Source of the DNA: SZUA-448 sp964602475
GTDB lineage: Bacteria; Bacillota; Clostridia; Lachnospirales; Lachnospiraceae
NCBI GenBank assembly: GCA_964602475.1
Contig: CAZRRN010000012.1
Coordinates: 1-60,921, forward strand
Reading direction: 5' to 3'
DNA length: 60,921 nt
Below the pieces are notes generated by a model. That model made no database searches. It was given only the letters and a program-made list of their open reading frames with translations, and was not told where the DNA came from. Positions 18,750 through 27,559 of this stretch are shown here, one piece after another (position 1 is the first letter of the stretch; each line of letters opens with the position of its first letter). The position numbers and the translations under genes are program-made.

Positions 18750-19223
18750 ATGTATACCAAAGGAAAATTTATCTCTGGGACTGAGGATTTAACAGAGATA
18801 TATCAAGTACGAAATCAAGATACGTTATATAAAGTATTAAATGAAAAAGAAGAATATGATAGCTGTAATGAAACAGATGATAGTATTGCAGTACATGTGA
18901 TTGCTTATTGTATAGATGATGAGTCAAAGCCAATTGCAGCAGGTAAAATAATATTTGATGGTGAAGAATATAGAATTGACCATGTATATACTTCTTCAGT
19001 AAAGGAACCTGAAGTATATAAGGAATTTATTTTAAAAATGCTGATATATAAAGCTTTTCAAAATGGAGCAAATCATGTTTATGCGAAAAAAAGTAGAAGT
19101 AATTTTCAAATATTAAACAAAATTGGATTTGTCGATATATGTAATAAATGCGAAGAAATAGAAAATAATAATTTTATGGTCTTAAAAAAATGTGATCAAC
19201 ATTTATGTTGTGAAAATAATTGA
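18750..19223 (+). CDS. GNAT-like protein lacking the acetyl-CoA loop
   Basis: 157-aa protein with the outline of a GNAT acetyltransferase: a beta-rich start, AAGKIIFDGEEYRIDHVYT where strands 3-4 belong, a helix (FILKMLIYKAFQNGANHVYA) and a terminal LNKIGF. The R/Q-x-x-G-x-G/A loop that holds the pyrophosphate of acetyl-CoA is replaced by SSVKEPEVYKEF. It may therefore be inactive or bind another ligand. The ATG at 18750 has GGAGG 4 bases upstream; the open frame further up overlaps rsmG. Confidence 0.6.
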   Translation: MYTKGKFISGTEDLTEIYQVRNQDTLYKVLNEKEEYDSCNETDDSIAVHVIAYCIDDESKPIAAGKIIFDGEEYRIDHVYTSSVKEPEVYKEFILKMLIYKAFQNGANHVYAKKSRSNFQILNKIGFVDICNKCEEIENNNFMVLKKCDQHLCCENN

Positions 19224-19328
19224 TATTTTGATAGATTTGACTTTTCAAAGTGAGTTATTTGGTATATGATAAAAACGATTATAAGTATAAATTGAAGAAA
19301 TTTGCATGAATGAGAGCGAAATAGTAGA

Positions 19329-20396
19329 ATGCCTGGAAGAACGCATAAGAAGAATAATTTAAAAGAACTGTCTGTTTTAGATGAAATTATTCTTGAAACA
19401 GATGATTTATTGCGTAGTGCTAAACTGGAAGAATTAGAATTACAGGATAAAATTATTGTTTCTGAAAAATTAATAAAAGAAGAAGAAAATAGAAAAGACC
19501 CAAATAGAGTATTATTTCACGCTGCATCTGGGGTATATATTGAATCAAAATCAGATAAAATTCGTGAAGAGCTATTTCTGGTTAAAAAAGATATAGATTT
19601 AAATCACAAAAAAATAGATGAACTAGGTATTAGAAAAGAAGCCTTACATGCACTTAAGAAGCTGTTTATTTCTAACAATAATGAAGTGTTAAAAATGCCG
19701 GAGAATGAATGTAAACTTATTAACTATAGAATACTTGAAACTCAGGAAGCTGAAAGAAATAGGATTGCAAATGATCTGCATGATTCCACAGTACAAAATC
19801 TTACAACTTTAATTCATAAAACGGAATTGATTGAAAGGTTCATTGGTACAGATAATGATCGAGCAAAGTATGAATTAAGTGGAATGAGTGATACAATAAG
19901 AGTAATAATAAAAGAAATGAGAGAAATTATTTATAATCTTCGTCCTGTTTATATTTCAGAACTTGGACTATGGAATACTATCAGATGTTATGTTGACGAG
20001 ACAAGTAAAAGAAATTGTCTGCAGATGCAGTTAAATATATCGGAAGAAGCCGAAGCAGTGAAATTTCAAAAGGTTGAAAGTCAAATAATTTTTCTTATCA
20101 TTCAAGAAACTGTAAATAATTGTCTAAAGCATGCAAAGGCAAGTAAGCTGATTATAAATATAATATATGAATTTAATGATATTAGAATTAGTATAAAAGA
20201 TGATGGAATTGGATTTGATATAAAGGAAGACATTAACAAAGGTACCTTTGGGTTAGAAATCTTAAGAGAAAGAGTTTTCCTTATTTCCGGAAAAATGGAA
20301 ATAACTACCAACAGCAAAGGAACTGAATTAATTTTTATTATCCCGATAATAAAAGGGGGACAATTAAATGAAACAAATCCAAGTTATGTTGGCTGA
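19329..20396 (+). CDS. Cytoplasmic DegS/NreB-type sensor histidine kinase
   Basis: 355-aa HisKA_3-family kinase. The N-terminal 130 residues are mostly helical and charged (likely coiled coil), with no membrane segment. The phospho-acceptor is His151 in ANDLHDST. The HATPase domain shows ETVNNCLKHA, DDGIGFD and the final GTFGLEILRERV. It overlaps the next response regulator by 29 bases, which marks the pair. The soluble, coiled-coil layout resembles Bacillus DegS. The signal sensed is unknown. Confidence 0.88.
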   Translation: MPGRTHKKNNLKELSVLDEIILETDDLLRSAKLEELELQDKIIVSEKLIKEEENRKDPNRVLFHAASGVYIESKSDKIREELFLVKKDIDLNHKKIDELGIRKEALHALKKLFISNNNEVLKMPENECKLINYRILETQEAERNRIANDLHDSTVQNLTTLIHKTELIERFIGTDNDRAKYELSGMSDTIRVIIKEMREIIYNLRPVYISELGLWNTIRCYVDETSKRNCLQMQLNISEEAEAVKFQKVESQIIFLIIQETVNNCLKHAKASKLIINIIYEFNDIRISIKDDGIGFDIKEDINKGTFGLEILRERVFLISGKMEITTNSKGTELIFIIPIIKGGQLNETNPSYVG

Positions 20397-21003
20397 TGAT
20401 CATAAAATGCTTCGGGAAGGCTTAAAGCAGTTGCTTGAAATGGACGGTGATATCTTAGTCTATGAACAAGCAAACGATGGGATAGAATGCTTAGAAAAAA
20501 TTCAAATAATTAAACCGGATGTTCTATTGCTAGATATTAATATGCCTCGGATGGATGGATTTACTGTTCTTGAAACAATTAAGAAGAGTTATTCATCTGT
20601 AAAGGTAATCATTGTTACAATTCATAACGAAATTGATTATTTAATGTGCGCATACGAAAAAGGTGCAGACGGATATGTACTAAAGGATTCCGGAAGCAAC
20701 ATGCTAAAGAAAGCAATTCGAATTGTTTGTCATGGAGATAGATACATAGAGCCTAGTATGATTCCAATGTTAAAAGATAGATTAGATAATGGGAAGAAGG
20801 ATGAAACACTATCAAAACGAGAGTTTGAAGTGCTAAAGCTAATAGCACAAGGAATGTTCAATAAAGAAATTGCAATTAAACTTTCTATAAGTGAGAAAAC
20901 TGTAAAGAATCATATATCTAATATTTTTAAGAAAATAAACGTTTCTGACAGAACACAAGCAGCTGTTTATGCAATAAGACATAACTATGTAACTTTAGAA
21001 TAA
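20368..21003 (+). CDS. NarL/DegU-family response regulator
   Basis: 211-aa regulator. The receiver domain has the acidic pair DD at 10-11, phospho-acceptor Asp56 (LLLDINMP) and Lys in YVLKDS. The C-terminal LuxR-type helix-turn-helix is LSKREFEVLKLIAQGMFNKE, with ISEKTVKNHISN after it. GGGGGA precedes the ATG inside the kinase gene. The target genes cannot be told; the overlap shows it is the partner of the kinase. Confidence 0.9.
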   Translation: MKQIQVMLADDHKMLREGLKQLLEMDGDILVYEQANDGIECLEKIQIIKPDVLLLDINMPRMDGFTVLETIKKSYSSVKVIIVTIHNEIDYLMCAYEKGADGYVLKDSGSNMLKKAIRIVCHGDRYIEPSMIPMLKDRLDNGKKDETLSKREFEVLKLIAQGMFNKEIAIKLSISEKTVKNHISNIFKKINVSDRTQAAVYAIRHNYVTLE

Positions 21004-21019
21004 TGTTTCACGTGAAACA
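21004..21019. promoter_or_regulatory. parS centromere site 1
   Basis: Perfect 16-bp palindrome TGTTTCACGTGAAACA, the consensus parS of Firmicutes ParB. It sits directly after the response regulator stop and upstream of parA. Confidence 0.95.
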
Positions 21020-21066
21020 TTTCTACTAGATTAATATGCTAAGTTAAAAGCAGAATGGAGTATAAC

Positions 21067-21864
21067 ATGGGAAAAGCAATCGCAGTTGCAAATCAGAAGG
21101 GCGGAGTTGGGAAAACAACAACAGCAATTAATTTGTCAGCATGTTTAGCAGAACAAGGAATGAAAGTTTTAACTGTAGATATTGATCCTCAAGGAAATAC
21201 TACAAGTGGTCTTGGAATTGATAAAGAAACTTTGGAGAAGACAGTATATCAATTAATTATAGGAGAATGTTCTGTAGAAGAGTGTATGACAGAAAGCATT
21301 ATTAAGAACCTTTTTGTTTTACCCTCAGATGTTAATCTTGCCGGAGCAGAAATTGAATTAATAGGAATTGAAGATAAAGAATTTATATTGAAAAAACAAA
21401 TATCCGGAATTATAGAGTTCTTTGATTATATTATAATCGATTGTCCTCCATCACTTAGTATGCTAACGATAAATGCAATGACAACAGCAGATGCAGTGTT
21501 GGTTCCAATACAATGTGAATTTTATGCATTAGAAGGATTATCTCAATTAATGCATACAATTGATCTCGTAAAGCAGAGACTAAATCCAAAGCTTGAAATT
21601 GAAGGGATTGTATTTACGATGTATAATTCAAGAACAAACCTTTCAGCACAGGTTGTTGAAACCGTAAATGAGTATATGAAGAAGAAAGTATATAAATCAA
21701 TAATTCCAAGAAATGTACGATTAGCTGAAGCACCAAGTCATGGGTTACCGATTAACTTATATGATCCGAAATCCTCTGGAGCAGAAGCATATAGAAATCT
21801 TGCTGATGAAGTTATGAACAAAGATAAAAGGACGATAAAAGTATCAACTTATATATCAAAATAG
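21067..21864 (+). CDS. parA: Chromosome partitioning ATPase ParA/Soj
   Basis: 265-aa deviant Walker A ATPase (KGGVGKTTT at about 11-19; IIDCPPSLSML). It works with ParB at parS in origin segregation and regulates DnaA in Bacillus. The start is the second ATG (MGKAIAVANQ), because GGAG of an in-frame ATGGAG lies 6 bases upstream. It is flanked by parS and parB. Confidence 0.96.
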   Translation: MGKAIAVANQKGGVGKTTTAINLSACLAEQGMKVLTVDIDPQGNTTSGLGIDKETLEKTVYQLIIGECSVEECMTESIIKNLFVLPSDVNLAGAEIELIGIEDKEFILKKQISGIIEFFDYIIIDCPPSLSMLTINAMTTADAVLVPIQCEFYALEGLSQLMHTIDLVKQRLNPKLEIEGIVFTMYNSRTNLSAQVVETVNEYMKKKVYKSIIPRNVRLAEAPSHGLPINLYDPKSSGAEAYRNLADEVMNKDKRTIKVSTYISK

Positions 21865-21921
21865 AACTACTGAAAAATTATAGTTAATTAGATAGCTAGG
21901 AATAAAGAAAGGACTTTTATC

Positions 21922-22806
21922 ATGGCTGTTAAAAAGCAAGCATTGGGAAAAGGATTGGAATCATTAATAACAAGAAAATATGAAGAGTCAGAAAAAACAG
22001 AAGATGTTTCACGTGAAACATTGATGAATATAAATGAAATAGAACCAAATCAATTTCAGCCACGAAGAAGTTTTGATGAAGATAAGCTTCAGGAACTTGC
22101 TGACTCTATTAAGGTTCATGGAATAATTCAGCCGTTAATTGTTCAAAAGGAAAAGGATACATATATAATCGTAGCAGGAGAGCGCCGTTGGAGAGCTGCT
22201 AGACTAGCAGGTTTGAAAGAAGTTCCTGTCTTAGTACGAGAATATGCAGAGAGGGAATTGTTCGAGGTTGCTTTAATTGAGAACATTCAGCGTCAGGATC
22301 TTGATCCTATTGAGGAAGCGAATGCGTTCAGTAAACTTATTAATGAATATCATTTAAAACAAGACGAGTTGGCTGATCGTGTTTCAAAGAGCAGAGTTGC
22401 GATAACAAATTCATTGCGTTTGTTAAAGCTGGACGTACGTGTGCAAAAGATGGTAATAGATGATATGATTAGTAGTGGACATGCGCGTGCATTAATTTCT
22501 ATAACAGATCCAGAAGAACAAAATGCTATTGCAACAAAGATATTTGATGAGAAGTTGAGCGTTCGAGAAACCGAGAAATTAGTTAAGAAATTATTGGAAA
22601 ATAAACCAGAAAAGAAAAAAGAAATTGTAAAGAAAGATTTAAGTGATATTCAGTATCAAGATATTGAGGAGAAACTAAAAACGATTATTGGAAGCAAGGT
22701 TAGTATTCAACGAAAAAAAGGAAATAAAGGAAAAATTGAGATTGAATATTATTCGTTAGATGAATTAGATCGAATTCTTGATTTGTTTAATTCAACAAAA
22801 GCTTGA
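21922..22806 (+). CDS. parB: Chromosome partitioning protein ParB/Spo0J
   Basis: 294-aa CTP-dependent clamp that loads at parS. The CTP/ParB box reads GERRWRAARLAG (about 90-101), the helix-turn-helix is near 145-175, and the dimerisation domain is C-terminal. AGAAAGGA precedes the ATG. A perfect parS site is built into codons 29-33, encoding VSRET, as in Bacillus spo0J. Confidence 0.96.
   Translation: MAVKKQALGKGLESLITRKYEESEKTEDVSRETLMNINEIEPNQFQPRRSFDEDKLQELADSIKVHGIIQPLIVQKEKDTYIIVAGERRWRAARLAGLKEVPVLVREYAERELFEVALIENIQRQDLDPIEEANAFSKLINEYHLKQDELADRVSKSRVAITNSLRLLKLDVRVQKMVIDDMISSGHARALISITDPEEQNAIATKIFDEKLSVRETEKLVKKLLENKPEKKKEIVKKDLSDIQYQDIEEKLKTIIGSKVSIQRKKGNKGKIEIEYYSLDELDRILDLFNSTKA
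22005..22020. promoter_or_regulatory. parS centromere site 2, inside parB
   Basis: Perfect TGTTTCACGTGAAACA within the parB coding sequence, about 1 kb from site 1. Confidence 0.95.
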
Positions 22807-22847
22807 GCGAATACGTTTTTGTTCTAAGCAGCAGAATGGAGAGAGGT

Positions 22848-23363
22848 ATGATAGTTTTTGGAATTAAATTGGAAATCGCACTTGCTACAATATGTTGTGT
22901 TCTGATTATACTTTTAGTACTGTATATTGTAACTCTTGTAGCATATAAAAAATTGAACCGTAAATATAAGCTTTTTATGGCAGGGGAAAGTTCATTGAGT
23001 CTGGAAAAACTGATTCAAAAACGACTTGATGAGATAGACCTGTTAAAATCGGATAATGAGAATACTAAGTATCAATTGGAGCAGCTAAATGCGAAATCGT
23101 TAGTAGCTTACCAGAAAGTGGCGCTTCTGAAATATGATGCTTTTCAGGAAATGGGAGGAAAGCTCAGTTATTCTCTTTGTATGATGGACGGGAATGAAGA
23201 CGGCTTGATTATGACATCTATGCATAGTTCGCGTGAAGGCTGCTATACTTATGTTAAGGAGATAATTAAGGGGGAAGCGTTTGTGCTTCTTTCTAAAGAA
23301 GAAAAGCAGGTATTGGAAGAAGCGAAAGCGAAGGGTTACCATTATACAGGGAAGTTAGGGTAA
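22848..23363 (+). CDS. DUF4446-type membrane-anchored protein
   Basis: 171-aa protein with one N-terminal membrane segment (about 7-31), a charged coiled-coil stretch (about 45-80) and a conserved soluble end (DAFQEMGGKLSYSLCMMD, then TSMHSSREGCYTYVKEI). This is the pattern of the DUF4446 family often found after parB in Clostridia. Function unknown. The ATG at 22848 follows GGAGAGAGGT; an in-frame TTG overlaps the parB stop. Confidence 0.75.
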   Translation: MIVFGIKLEIALATICCVLIILLVLYIVTLVAYKKLNRKYKLFMAGESSLSLEKLIQKRLDEIDLLKSDNENTKYQLEQLNAKSLVAYQKVALLKYDAFQEMGGKLSYSLCMMDGNEDGLIMTSMHSSREGCYTYVKEIIKGEAFVLLSKEEKQVLEEAKAKGYHYTGKLG

Positions 23364-23399
23364 TCAGAGGAACAAGAGAGGGTACGCAAGGAGAGGCTT

Positions 23400-24461
23400 A
23401 TGAAAAAAATCTCGGTAGATTCGATACAAGGTGGAGAAATATTGGCAAAGGATATTTACCTTGAAAACGGGTCAATCCTAATGACGGAAGGCGCAGTGAT
23501 ACGGACGGCATACATTGATCGTCTGAAACAGTTGGGATATGAGAGTATTTATATTGTCGATAAGATGATTAGCACTTTACTGGATAAAGCAACTGAGCAG
23601 GTAATACAAAAGAGCTGCAAGGATGCTGTTCGAAAGACTATTGATAGATATTCATACGGGTTGGAAGCGGAATTATCGGATATCGCAGATATTGCAGATA
23701 AAATTATACAGGAAATTTTAATTCAGCCGGAGGTGTTGTATAATATTTCCAGAATAAGAGACAAAAGTGAAAGCATGTACTTACACAGTATTAATGTTTC
23801 TGCTCTTTCCGTTTTAATTGGAGCAAAACTTCATTTGACTGACCGACGGTTAAAGAATATGGCAATCGGAGCACTCCTACATGATATAGGAATGGTTTAT
23901 CTTTCCGTAGATACTACCAATCTGAATTTGGAAACCTGTGATGAAGCAACGATGAAAGAAGTTCGAAAGCATGTAATCTATGGATATTCAGCAGTGGAAC
24001 GAGAGGAATGGCTGGCCGTTGCTGCAAAGGATATTATAATTAATCACCATGAACGGCTGGATGGTAGCGGATATCCGTTTCATTTAACCGCAGAAAAGAT
24101 TTCTCTGGAAACAAAAATTGTTGCTTTATGTGATGAATTCGATAATCAAGTATACGGGAATTATATTGAAAAAAGAAAAACACATTTAACAATGGACTAT
24201 ATTACAAGTCAGGCAGGCGTTAAATTTGATTTCAAGGTGGTTCAGACCTTTATTGCATCAGTTGCTGTTTATCCTCTCGGAACGGTTGTGTGTACAAATG
24301 AAAATGAGACAGGCATAGTTATTCGTCAAAACGAAAATGTTCCGACACGCCCTGTCATTCGGTTAATAACATCCCCTAAAAATGGAAAATACAAGGTTGG
24401 AGAAGAAAAGGATCTTACCGTTAGTCTTACAACTTTTATTATTGATACAATAGAAATATAA
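23400..24461 (+). CDS. HD-GYP domain protein (probable cyclic-di-GMP phosphodiesterase)
   Basis: 353-aa soluble protein. An N-terminal region (about 1-110) precedes the HD-GYP domain. That domain has LLHDIGM (metal-binding HD), a later HHERLDGSGYP (the GYP signature), and a final domain of about 60 residues. The full HD-GYP motif suggests it hydrolyses cyclic-di-GMP, so with the GGDEF protein at 49816 the window has both sides of that signal. It precedes a two-component pair by 23 bases. Confidence 0.88.
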   Translation: MKKISVDSIQGGEILAKDIYLENGSILMTEGAVIRTAYIDRLKQLGYESIYIVDKMISTLLDKATEQVIQKSCKDAVRKTIDRYSYGLEAELSDIADIADKIIQEILIQPEVLYNISRIRDKSESMYLHSINVSALSVLIGAKLHLTDRRLKNMAIGALLHDIGMVYLSVDTTNLNLETCDEATMKEVRKHVIYGYSAVEREEWLAVAAKDIIINHHERLDGSGYPFHLTAEKISLETKIVALCDEFDNQVYGNYIEKRKTHLTMDYITSQAGVKFDFKVVQTFIASVAVYPLGTVVCTNENETGIVIRQNENVPTRPVIRLITSPKNGKYKVGEEKDLTVSLTTFIIDTIEI

Positions 24462-24484
24462 ATAAATCGAAGAAGGGGATCAAC

Positions 24485-25183
24485 ATGGCAAAGATATTAA
24501 TTGTAGAAGATGAAACTAAAATAGCTAGATTTCTTGAACTGGAATTAAAGCACGAGGGCTATGAGGTGGATACTGCAAATGATGGTCGGAATGGATTGCA
24601 AAAGGCACTAACCGGGGATGTTGATCTGGTACTTCTTGACATTATGCTTCCCGGATTAAGTGGAATAGAGGTTTGCAGAAGAGTACGCATGGAGTCAAAG
24701 GTTCCGATTATAATGCTGACGGCAAAGGATGATGTGACAGATAAAGTGGCAGGACTTGACATGGGTGCAGATGACTACATGACCAAACCCTTTGCAATTG
24801 AAGAGTTACTCGCAAGAATTCGTGTTGCAATCAGCAGAAAGACTATGAAGGAAGATACCACAGTTGTCGAATATCTTACGATCGGTAGTCTTCAATTGAA
24901 TCTGACAGAGCATAGTGCACATTTTAAGGAGGACGAATTAAATCTTACAAAGAAGGAATTCGAACTTCTCGAATATATGCTTAAAAACAAGGCGGTTGCG
25001 TTAAACCGTGAACAGCTACTTCGTAATGTATGGGAATATGATTATTATGGAGACACAAACGTAGTAGATGTTTATATTCGTTATCTGCGGCAGAAAATTG
25101 ATGATAAATACGGTGTTCATTATATTCATACAGTTCGAGGCGTGGGGTATATTATTAAAGATGAGAAACGAGACGAAGAATAA
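24485..25183 (+). CDS. OmpR-family response regulator
   Basis: 232-aa regulator: receiver domain with Asp52 (LLDIMLPG), Thr in MLTAKDD and Lys in TKPF, then a winged-helix domain ending RQKIDDKYGVHYIHTVRGVGY. AGAAGGGGA precedes the ATG. Its end overlaps the sensor kinase start by 23 bases. Confidence 0.93.
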   Translation: MAKILIVEDETKIARFLELELKHEGYEVDTANDGRNGLQKALTGDVDLVLLDIMLPGLSGIEVCRRVRMESKVPIIMLTAKDDVTDKVAGLDMGADDYMTKPFAIEELLARIRVAISRKTMKEDTTVVEYLTIGSLQLNLTEHSAHFKEDELNLTKKEFELLEYMLKNKAVALNREQLLRNVWEYDYYGDTNVVDVYIRYLRQKIDDKYGVHYIHTVRGVGYIIKDEKRDEE

Positions 25184-26597
25184 TATTATAAATAATACTA
25201 AAGTTCCCCCGAATAGTGTAACGACGGAGGGACTTTTTCGCACACAAAGAACGTCGCTTTCTGTAGTCATTGCAATTCGTCAGACTAAAATGTTATTCTT
25301 TTTAGGTCTAATACTATTATTGGGATTTTTGATAATTTATATTGAAGCGGTTTCTTTACCGTATGGAGCTACTGCAGAAACTCAGATTGTTAATATAGAA
25401 AACGGAAGGATATCACTTGAAAGTCTATTTTCTGAAACGATAGCAGAGGATGACGGTGAATCAATAAAATATAGTCTTGTAAATGAATTAACCGGTTTTA
25501 CAGAGTATACCAACATGAACTATGAATTTAAAAAACTTTTCTGGGTTCTTCCGACTGTTTCGGTTAATCTGAAAGATAAGGAGCACTCGTTAGTTCTACG
25601 TCGTAGCTATGGCTTAATTTTATTTCGAGAAGATTATACTGCATATGCATATATCAATCTGACAGGAGAACTAGACACATTGTTTTCCATTACTGTTTGG
25701 CTGATTATTTTATATTTTGCTTTTCTTGGAGCTTTTTATCTTTTATCAAAAAGAATCTCTAGTGATATCCTGGCACCATTACGAAAAATGTCGGCAATTC
25801 TGGAACGTCTGTCGGTGAATAATCTCCATAGCGAACGTCTGGATATCATAGGGACAAAAAATGAGCTGATTGATTTAGCTATTGTATGTAATGATATGTT
25901 GGATCGGCTTGAACTATCTTATGAAAGCCAGAAACAGTTTGTATCTAATGCTTCACATGAGCTTCGAACCCCAATTGCAGTAATGCAGGGTTATGCCAAT
26001 ATGTTAAATCGCTGGGGTGCGAGTGATCCGGAAATCCTTAAGGAAGCAATTGATGCACTTTGTAATGTTTCTAAGGAAATGCAGGAGCTGGTAGAAAAGC
26101 TATTGTTTTTGTCGCGCCATGACCGACGAACATTAAAGCTGAAGAAAGATTGGTTTGATGTGAAAGAAGTCGTACTGGAACTGTTTCGCGAAACGGAAAT
26201 GGTGGTTCATGATAGAATTCTTGAGTGTCCGACAGCAGAAACAGTAATGATTTACGGAGATAAACAGATGCTGAAACAGGCTATGCGTGTATTTGTGGAT
26301 AATGCAATAAAATATACAGAGGATGCTGATAAAATTATAATCACCTGTCGAAATGTTCGTGATGATTGTGAAATCAAGATTGCTGATACCGGGATAGGTA
26401 TGAAACGAAAGGATTTAGATCATATTTTTTCGAGATTTTATCGCGCAGATGATGTTCGAAATCGAAATATTGGCGGACATGGTCTTGGCCTTTCAATTGC
26501 CAAGCTGATTATCATGTCTCACTGCGGAAGGATTCATATTAAAACTCAGTATACAAAGGGGACTGAATTTACCCTGATGATACCCAGACGCCGATAA
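25161..26597 (+). CDS. Membrane sensor histidine kinase
   Basis: 478-aa kinase. It has a basic cytoplasmic N terminus (about 1-45), a first membrane segment (about 46-67), an extracytoplasmic sensor of about 120 residues, a second segment near 190-212 and a HAMP-like linker. HisKA follows with SNASHELRTPIAVMQG, then HATPase with DNAIKYTED, ADTGIGM and GGHGLGLSIAK. The ATG at 25161 inside the regulator gene is chosen for coupling. The pair resembles ArlRS/CssRS types, but the ligand is unknown. Confidence 0.9.
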   Translation: MRNETKNNIINNTKVPPNSVTTEGLFRTQRTSLSVVIAIRQTKMLFFLGLILLLGFLIIYIEAVSLPYGATAETQIVNIENGRISLESLFSETIAEDDGESIKYSLVNELTGFTEYTNMNYEFKKLFWVLPTVSVNLKDKEHSLVLRRSYGLILFREDYTAYAYINLTGELDTLFSITVWLIILYFAFLGAFYLLSKRISSDILAPLRKMSAILERLSVNNLHSERLDIIGTKNELIDLAIVCNDMLDRLELSYESQKQFVSNASHELRTPIAVMQGYANMLNRWGASDPEILKEAIDALCNVSKEMQELVEKLLFLSRHDRRTLKLKKDWFDVKEVVLELFRETEMVVHDRILECPTAETVMIYGDKQMLKQAMRVFVDNAIKYTEDADKIIITCRNVRDDCEIKIADTGIGMKRKDLDHIFSRFYRADDVRNRNIGGHGLGLSIAKLIIMSHCGRIHIKTQYTKGTEFTLMIPRRR

Positions 26598-26620
26598 TGA
26601 TATATTATTAACAAAAGCAA

Positions 26621-27412
26621 TTAATGAAGATTCTCAAAAGAGTTGATTCCGTCAACAATACCCTGAATAAATCTTGATCTAAAAAGAAATGTCTGCAGTT
26701 CGTCGCGTTCTTCTGTATTTGTTATAAATCCCGCTTCAATAATACAGGAAGGAATGATCGAATCGCGAAGAACAATAAGGTCAGTACGGTATTTTATACC
26801 GCGATTCTTAGAACCGGTAGAAGAAATGACAGGCTCGAGGAGGGTTTCAGCCAACTCCTTAGAGAGATCCATATTTTCACCATATAGGATTTCAAGTCCA
26901 TAAACCCGAGGGTCGTCACTATAGGAATTCAAATGAATACTGATTACCAAATCAGCACCGGAAGTATTTATAATAGTAGAGCGGTCTTCAAGAGAGACAT
27001 TAATATCTTTAGAACGTGTCATAACAACATCATAATCATTTGCAATCAATCGGGTCTCCAGCATGAGGGCAAGCTCCAATGCAAGATCCTTTTCAAAAAG
27101 ACCCTCACATTCTGCACCGAAATCAGTACCGCCATGACCGGCATCAACAACAACTCTTCCGGCAATCGGAGTCGAAGTCGGTGTGTTTGTCGGAGTCGGA
27201 GTCGGTGTTGGTGTATTGCTTGGAGTCGGAGTCGGAGTTGGTGTCATTTCAATGTTCAAAAGAGTTTTTAACTCTACTTCATCCATCGTAGTTACAAGAA
27301 ATATAAAATAACCGAAAGCAGCCAATAAAAGCAGAAGCGCCAGCGCCCAGATCAGATTGCGTATTCTTCTGCGGGATTTTTTTTGTGATGGTGAAAGTCG
27401 TCGTTTTGCCAT
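26621..27412 (-). CDS. N-acetylmuramoyl-L-alanine amidase (Amidase_3)
   Basis: 263-aa membrane-anchored cell-wall hydrolase that cuts the amide between muramic acid and the stem peptide. A basic start and one membrane helix (about 19-41) are followed by a Thr-Pro-rich linker (about 57-82). The linker DNA (27176..27245) is a run of degenerate 6-bp repeats and may vary in length. The catalytic domain has DAGHGG, GLFEKD, SIHLN and EAGFITN, giving the zinc ligands and catalytic Glu. No SPOR or SH3 domain is present. It is convergent with the kinase gene (23-base gap). Confidence 0.92.
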   Translation of the reverse strand: MAKRRLSPSQKKSRRRIRNLIWALALLLLLAAFGYFIFLVTTMDEVELKTLLNIEMTPTPTPTPSNTPTPTPTPTNTPTSTPIAGRVVVDAGHGGTDFGAECEGLFEKDLALELALMLETRLIANDYDVVMTRSKDINVSLEDRSTIINTSGADLVISIHLNSYSDDPRVYGLEILYGENMDLSKELAETLLEPVISSTGSKNRGIKYRTDLIVLRDSIIPSCIIEAGFITNTEERDELQTFLFRSRFIQGIVDGINSFENLH

Positions 27413-27510
27413 TCGGTCTATCCTCGCTTTATTCTTAAGATTAAAATAAGAAAAACAATATATATTTAATTATAAGCGAAACCAGAACGCTCTGCAATGG
27501 AATTGTTGTG

Positions 27511-27550
27511 AAAAAAGATATCTTCCAAATCGCTTCGGAAGATATCTTTT
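27511..27550 (-). terminator. Intrinsic terminator of the ABC exporter operon
   Basis: A 14-bp perfect stem (27513..27526 with 27537..27550) carries GATATC and has a 10-base loop. It is flanked by A and T runs, so it can work both ways. It lies 10 bases after the second exporter gene. Confidence 0.85.
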
Positions 27551-27559
27551 CTTTTAGTT

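Noticed and set aside
27176..27245. Short repeats as a CRISPR-like or regulatory array
   Set aside because: The 6-bp units are in-frame Thr-Pro codons of the amidase linker.
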